Notes under the pieces: generated by a model
The model's input: only the letters and a program-made list of their open reading frames with translations
What the model was told of the DNA's origin: nothing
Database searches by the model: none
In this document: in pieces, positions 60,388 to 64,000 of the stretch
Position numbering within the stretch: position 1 is the first letter of the stretch
Layout of the letters: each line of letters opens with the position of its first letter
DNA from: Embleya scabrispora DSM 41855
GTDB lineage: Bacteria; Actinomycetota; Actinomycetes; Streptomycetales; Streptomycetaceae
Length of the DNA stretch: 64,000 nucleotides
Direction of reading: 5' to 3'
NCBI RefSeq assembly: GCF_000372745.1
Contig: NZ_KB889662.1
Location: 1-64,000, forward strand
Position numbers and translations under genes: made by a program

Positions 60388-61614
60388 GTGAGCGACTCCG
60401 CACGCCCTGTCGCTCCACACGCCATTCTGCGGCGCATGACCTCCCGCGACACCGCCGAAGAGCATCGCGCGTCCACCCCGCTGGAACTTTTCTTCGACCT
60501 GACCTTCGTGGTCGCGGTGGCCCAGGCCGGCAGCCGACTGGTGCACTCGCTGGCGGAGGGGCACCCCGGGCACGGGCTCACGGGCTATCTGTTGGTGTTC
60601 TTCGCGATCTGGTGGGCGTGGGTCAACTTCACCTGGTTCGCGTCCGCGTACGACAGCGACGACCCGCTGTACCGGGTCGCGACGCTCGTCCAGATCACCG
60701 GTGTCCTGGTGTTGGCCGCCGGGGTACCGCGCGCGTTCGAGAACAACGACTACGCGGTCGCCATCGTCGGCTACCTGATCATGCGCCTCGCGCTGACCTT
60801 CCAGTGGCTGCGGGCGGCCCACGACGAGACCGACGCCGCGGCCCGGCGCACCGCGCTGCGCTACGCGGCCGGGCTGGTGCTGGTGCAACTCGGCTGGGTG
60901 TTGCTGCTGCTCCTGCCGGACGCCGCGTGGACAGCGGGATTCCTGCTTCTGGTGGTCGCCGAACTCGCGGTACCGGCGATCGCCGAACGCGACCACCCCA
61001 CCACCTGGCACCCGCGTCACATCGCCGAGCGGTACGGACTGTTCACCATCATCATGCTCGGCGAGAGCGTGTCCGCCGCGACCATCGCGATCCAGACCGC
61101 GCTCGACGACGAGGCCGCGTTGGACGAGCTGTTGCCGATCGCCGCGGGTGGGCTGCTGATCGTGTTCGCGGCGTACTGGATCTACTTCGCGGTGCCGATC
61201 CACGACTACCTCGCGTCCAACCGTCAAGCCTTCCTCTGGGGTTACGGCCACTACGTGGTCTTCGGTTCGGCGGCGGCGATCGGCGCGGGCCTGGAGGTCG
61301 CCGTCGAACAGGCCGTGGGCGAGGCGCACATCTCCCGGACGGCCGCGTCGGCGAGCGTGACGATCCCCGCGGCGCTGTTCCTGCTGAGCACGTTCGCGCT
61401 GCACTCCCGGCACCACAAGGTCGGCCCGGCCCAGAAGGCGACCCTGCCGACCGCGGGTGTGTTGATCCTCCTGTGCACGTTCCTGGGCGCGGCGGCGGTG
61501 CCGGCGGCGGGTGCGGTGGCGGCGCTGACGGTCGCGGTGGGCACGGTGTTGTCGGCCCGGCAGGGCGAGGGGGACGTGCGGCCGGGGCGCCGGCGGGCGA
61601 CGGCGGATGGGTGA
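60388..61614 (+). CDS. Low temperature requirement A (LtrA) membrane protein
   Basis: A 408-residue membrane protein from GTG 60388, with GAGAGGAA eight bases upstream. STPLELFFDLTFVVAVAQAGSRL near residue 35 is the LtrA signature. About ten to twelve hydrophobic helices follow, with IAERYGLFTIIMLGESVSAATIAIQ conserved in the middle. LtrA was named for a Listeria cold-growth mutant; the molecular function is unknown. It lies 101 bases after the oxidase, on its own or weakly linked to it. Confidence 0.9.
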   Translation: MSDSARPVAPHAILRRMTSRDTAEEHRASTPLELFFDLTFVVAVAQAGSRLVHSLAEGHPGHGLTGYLLVFFAIWWAWVNFTWFASAYDSDDPLYRVATLVQITGVLVLAAGVPRAFENNDYAVAIVGYLIMRLALTFQWLRAAHDETDAAARRTALRYAAGLVLVQLGWVLLLLLPDAAWTAGFLLLVVAELAVPAIAERDHPTTWHPRHIAERYGLFTIIMLGESVSAATIAIQTALDDEAALDELLPIAAGGLLIVFAAYWIYFAVPIHDYLASNRQAFLWGYGHYVVFGSAAAIGAGLEVAVEQAVGEAHISRTAASASVTIPAALFLLSTFALHSRHHKVGPAQKATLPTAGVLILLCTFLGAAAVPAAGAVAALTVAVGTVLSARQGEGDVRPGRRRATADG

Positions 61615-61640
61615 GGGTCGCTCGGGCTGGAGTGGGGGCC

Positions 61641-61661
61641 GGGTGTGGGTGTGGGTGTGGG
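61641..61661 (+). repeat. Hexamer repeat forming a G-quadruplex motif
   Basis: GGG recurs at 61641, 61647, 61653 and 61659, separated by TGT: a perfect G3N3 four-tract motif on the + strand, in the convergent gap between the LtrA and Lrp genes. Confidence 0.7.
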
Positions 61662-61711
61662 TGCGGCGCTGCGGATGTGAGGCCGCGGGTGCCGGGCCGG
61701 GCTGGGCTGGG

Positions 61712-62218
61712 CTATCCCGCCGTCAGGCGTCGGGCCGGGCCCTGGGGCTCGGGTGGGAGCAGGGGGCCGCCCTGCCATTGCTGGAATATCAGCATGGTGT
61801 GTACCTGGGTCACCTCGGTGCGCGCCGTGAAGCCGTCCACCACCAGCCGTTGCAGCCCTGTCGCGTCGGCGACCGCGACGTGCACGAGGAAGTCGTCGGG
61901 ACCGGCCAGGTGGTAGAGCGCACGGGTCTCCGGCAGCTTGAGCACGTGCCCCACGAACGGGTTGAGCACGACGCGGTGGTGCGGCCGCACCCGAACCGCG
62001 AGCATCGCCTGGAGCGGTCGGCCCAGCGCCGCCGCGTCGACCTCGACCGTCGCCCCCTTGACCACCCCGGCCGAGCGCAGTCGGGCGACTCGATCCAGGC
62101 ATGTCGAGGGCGCGATCCCGACCTCGGCGGCGAGCGCCTTGTTGCTGATCCGGGCATCGTTCTGGAGGGCGCGGAGAATTCCGAGATCGATCGGATCAAG
62201 GGCGATGGATTGGCTCAT
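61712..62218 (-). CDS. Lrp/AsnC family regulator
   Basis: A 168-residue regulator. The N-terminal LDPIDLGILRALQNDARISNKALAAEVGIAPSTCLDRVARLRSAGVV is the Lrp winged helix. The RAM domain follows, with YHLAGPDDFLVHVAVADATGLQRLVVDGFTARTEVTQVHTMLIFQQW. It diverges from the PLP gamma-lyase family gene, a common arrangement in which the Lrp protein controls methionine or cysteine breakdown. Confidence 0.92.
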   Translation of the reverse strand: MSQSIALDPIDLGILRALQNDARISNKALAAEVGIAPSTCLDRVARLRSAGVVKGATVEVDAAALGRPLQAMLAVRVRPHHRVVLNPFVGHVLKLPETRALYHLAGPDDFLVHVAVADATGLQRLVVDGFTARTEVTQVHTMLIFQQWQGGPLLPPEPQGPARRLTAG

Positions 62219-62269
62219 CGGGCGATGATAGTTCGGCGGGCGGCCGGATTCTCCGGGGATCGGCGGACC

Positions 62270-63685
62270 ATGACGGGCATGGATGACCTCCGAGTGGATC
62301 TTGACGGGCGTGCCGGGTCGACCGCCGTGGGTGGCGCGAGTGGTGCGAGTGGTGCGGGTGGTTTGGCTGCTTCGGCCGGCTCAGGTGGTGCAGGTGGTTG
62401 TGGTGGCGGGCGGCACATGTTCGAGACTCGTGCGGTGCATGCCGGCCGGGACGACCTCGCCGCGCTGGGTACGCACGCCGTGCCGATCGATCTGTCCACC
62501 ACCTACCCGCTGCCGGACCTGCCGGCCGCGGCGCTCGCGCTCGACGCGTACGCGGAGGGGGAACTCCCCGACGGCTCGCCGATCTACGGCCGATTGACCA
62601 ATCCGACGGTGCGCCGCTTCGAGACCGCGCTCGCGGAGTTGGAGGGGTGCGCCGACGCGGTCGCGTTCGCCAGCGGCATGGCGGCGGTCACCGCGTGCCT
62701 GCTGGCCGCCGCCGCACGCGGCAGGCGGCATGTGGTCGCGGTACGGCCGCTGTACGGCACCACGGACCACCTGCTCACGAGCGGGCTGCTCGGCACCGAG
62801 GTCACCTGGGTCGATCCGGACGGGGTGGCCGGGGCGCTGCGGCCGGACACCGGGCTGGTCATGGTCGAGACACCGGCCAATCCGACGCTGGCCGAACTGG
62901 ACCTGGCCGAGTTGGCCGCCCGGGCCGGGGACGTACCGCTCCTGGTGGACAACACGTTCGCGACACCGGTGTTGCAGCAACCCGCTCGGTCCGGCGCGCG
63001 GATGGTCCTGCACAGCGCGACCAAGTTCCTCGGCGGACACGGGGACGTGATGGGCGGCGTGGTGGCCTGCGACCGGGAGACGGCCCAGGTGCTGCGGCAG
63101 ATCCGGTTCGCGACGGGGGCGTTGCTGCATCCGCTCGCGGGCTACCTGCTGCTGCGCGGCCTCGCGACGCTGCCCATCCGGGTCGCGAAGGCGTCCGCGT
63201 CGGCGGCGACGCTGGCCGGACGACTGGCCGCCCACCCCGCGGTCGAGCGGGTGCGCTACCCGAGCATCGGCGGCGCCCTGGTGGCCTTCGAGCCGACGGG
63301 TGACCCGATGGAGCTGGTCGGCGCGCTGCGCTTGATCACGCCTGCGGTCAGCCTCGGCGGCACCGACACGCTGATCCAGCATCCGGCCTCGCTGACCCAC
63401 CGCGTGATCGACGACGCGGCGCGTGACGAGGGCGCCATCGGGCCGAAACTGCTGCGCCTTTCGGTGGGGCTGGAACACGAGGACGACTTGTGGGACGACC
63501 TGTCGACGGCCTTGGAGCACGCTTCGGGGCAGGGTGCCGGGTCGGCGCGGGATGTCGGATCGACGCAGGGGGCAGGGGCGGCGTCGCCTGCCGGGTCGGC
63601 AGTCGAGTGGGTGGAGGCGACGGATGCGCAGGCGTCGCCTTCGGTGGTGACGCTTCGTCAGGAGCAGCCCGCGGCTCACGTTTGA
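62270..63685 (+). CDS. Cys/Met metabolism PLP enzyme (gamma-lyase/synthase family)
   Basis: A PLP fold-type I enzyme with FETRAVHAGRDD, PIDLSTTYPLPD, YGRLTNPTVRRFETALAELEGCADAVAFASGMAAVTA, VETPANPTL and the Schiff-base Lys in LHSATKFLGGHGDVMGG. The end SLGGTDTLIQHPASLTH matches methionine gamma-lyase and cystathionine gamma-synthase. From ATG 62270 it has a 49-residue Gly/Ala/Ser-rich lead encoded with many codons ending in T or A, unlike the rest. ATG 62417, at MFETRAVHAGRDD, is the usual family start and may be the true one. The C-terminal ~50 residues are also low-complexity. Confidence 0.85.
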   Translation: MTGMDDLRVDLDGRAGSTAVGGASGASGAGGLAASAGSGGAGGCGGGRHMFETRAVHAGRDDLAALGTHAVPIDLSTTYPLPDLPAAALALDAYAEGELPDGSPIYGRLTNPTVRRFETALAELEGCADAVAFASGMAAVTACLLAAAARGRRHVVAVRPLYGTTDHLLTSGLLGTEVTWVDPDGVAGALRPDTGLVMVETPANPTLAELDLAELAARAGDVPLLVDNTFATPVLQQPARSGARMVLHSATKFLGGHGDVMGGVVACDRETAQVLRQIRFATGALLHPLAGYLLLRGLATLPIRVAKASASAATLAGRLAAHPAVERVRYPSIGGALVAFEPTGDPMELVGALRLITPAVSLGGTDTLIQHPASLTHRVIDDAARDEGAIGPKLLRLSVGLEHEDDLWDDLSTALEHASGQGAGSARDVGSTQGAGAASPAGSAVEWVEATDAQASPSVVTLRQEQPAAHV

Positions 63686-63840
63686 TGTGAGCGGGTGGTA
63701 CTCGGTGAGGCTGGGCCGGTCCTCCTCGGGCTCGGCGGGGCTTGGTCGGGCATGGCGAGGCGTGGTCGGGCGCGGGGAGGCTCGCCGGGTGGCCCCGGCC
63801 GGGTCTCCGCAAGGATCCGGCCGGGTCACGCCGAGGCTGG

Positions 63841-64000
63841 TCAGCGGAAGTGATCGCGGATGACCTCACCGGCCAGGCGGCGTCGCGCCTCGGCGAGTTC
63901 GACCTCGATGGCGGCATTGCCGACGGCGTCGAGGCGGACTCGGCCCGGGTACCGTTCATCGGTCACCACGCGACGCCGGCGCAGATGGGTCGGCGGGTGC
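63841..64000 (-). CDS. 3' end of an unidentified gene (5' end beyond window)
   Basis: Reading from the right edge, the minus strand encodes about 52 residues ending RVRLDAVGNAAIEVELAEARRRLAGEVIRDHFR, with strongly biased third positions and a TGA at 63843-63841. The composition (a strand, then an amphipathic helix rich in E, A and R) looks like a genuine soluble protein C-terminus. Too little is present to name the family. Between it and the PLP gene are 155 bases of GC-rich sequence with no gene. Confidence 0.5.
   Translation of the reverse strand, partial: HPPTHLRRRRVVTDERYPGRVRLDAVGNAAIEVELAEARRRLAGEVIRDHFR

Noticed and set aside
1-64000. Mobile elements, CRISPR, tRNA or biosynthetic gene cluster
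   Set aside because: I found no transposase, integrase, spaced direct-repeat array, tRNA-like cloverleaf, polyketide or peptide synthetase module anywhere in the window.

Overview
The window is high-GC DNA (GTG and TTG starts common, third codon positions almost all G/C, dense 4-bp stop/start overlaps). It looks like a streptomycete-type actinomycete chromosome. Family evidence agrees: an Rpf/LysM secreted hydrolase behind a ydaO (c-di-AMP) riboswitch, a family 2B encapsulin, a DUF6421 protein, HisKA_3 kinases, WXG100-like proteins and a Tat-exported flavin oxidase. I saw no insertion sequence, prophage, CRISPR array, tRNA, rRNA or secondary-metabolite core gene.

Layout. 1-3.8 kb: a beta-helix protein (5' end outside the window), an acetyltransferase and a beta-propeller lactonase in one operon. 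3.8-9.7 kb: a two-component pair, an acyltransferase, a secreted hydrolase and an orphan histidine kinase. 10-17.4 kb: a cholesterol-oxidase-like flavoenzyme, a 2H phosphoesterase, a protein with an internal duplication, a 1121-residue helical-repeat protein and a membrane coiled-coil protein. 17.6-22.5 kb: an operon of DUF6421, SDR and threonine aldolase, then the riboswitch-controlled Rpf gene. 22.6-26.1 kb: the two halves of a Tm-1-like protein as separate genes, with EthD and SDR genes.

26-49 kb is a purine-to-glyoxylate catabolic region. It holds PucR, a three-subunit xanthine dehydrogenase, OHCU decarboxylase, HIU hydrolase, urate oxidase, an 8-oxoguanine-deaminase-like amidohydrolase, allantoinase, allantoicase, glycerate kinase, tartronate semialdehyde reductase, hydroxypyruvate isomerase, malate synthase and an AllR-like IclR repressor. 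Two genes expected here are only remnants: glyoxylate carboligase (gcl), reduced to about its first 47 codons inside its operon, and xdhC, cut at both ends and joined to a 63-bp copy of xanthine dehydrogenase sequence. Two palindromic motifs, TTCCG-N5-CGGAA and TTCAACA-N3-TGTTGAA, recur upstream of hyi, uraD and aceB/allR. A pair of the first motif with the same 21-bp spacing lies upstream of the DUF6421 operon, about 19 kb away. An encapsulin shell gene without recognisable cargo follows allantoicase.

49-64 kb: a tandem-TetR regulator and SDR, a small basic protein, a tightly overlapped trans-4-hydroxyproline catabolic operon with a GntR regulator, a prolyl-iminopeptidase-like hydrolase, an FMN-dependent hydroxy-acid oxidase, an LtrA membrane protein, an Lrp regulator, a PLP gamma-lyase family enzyme, and the 3' end of an unidentified gene at the right edge.

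Purine carbon would run urate, allantoin, allantoate, ureidoglycolate, glyoxylate. With gcl broken, glyoxylate would have to leave through malate synthase unless another gcl copy exists elsewhere.
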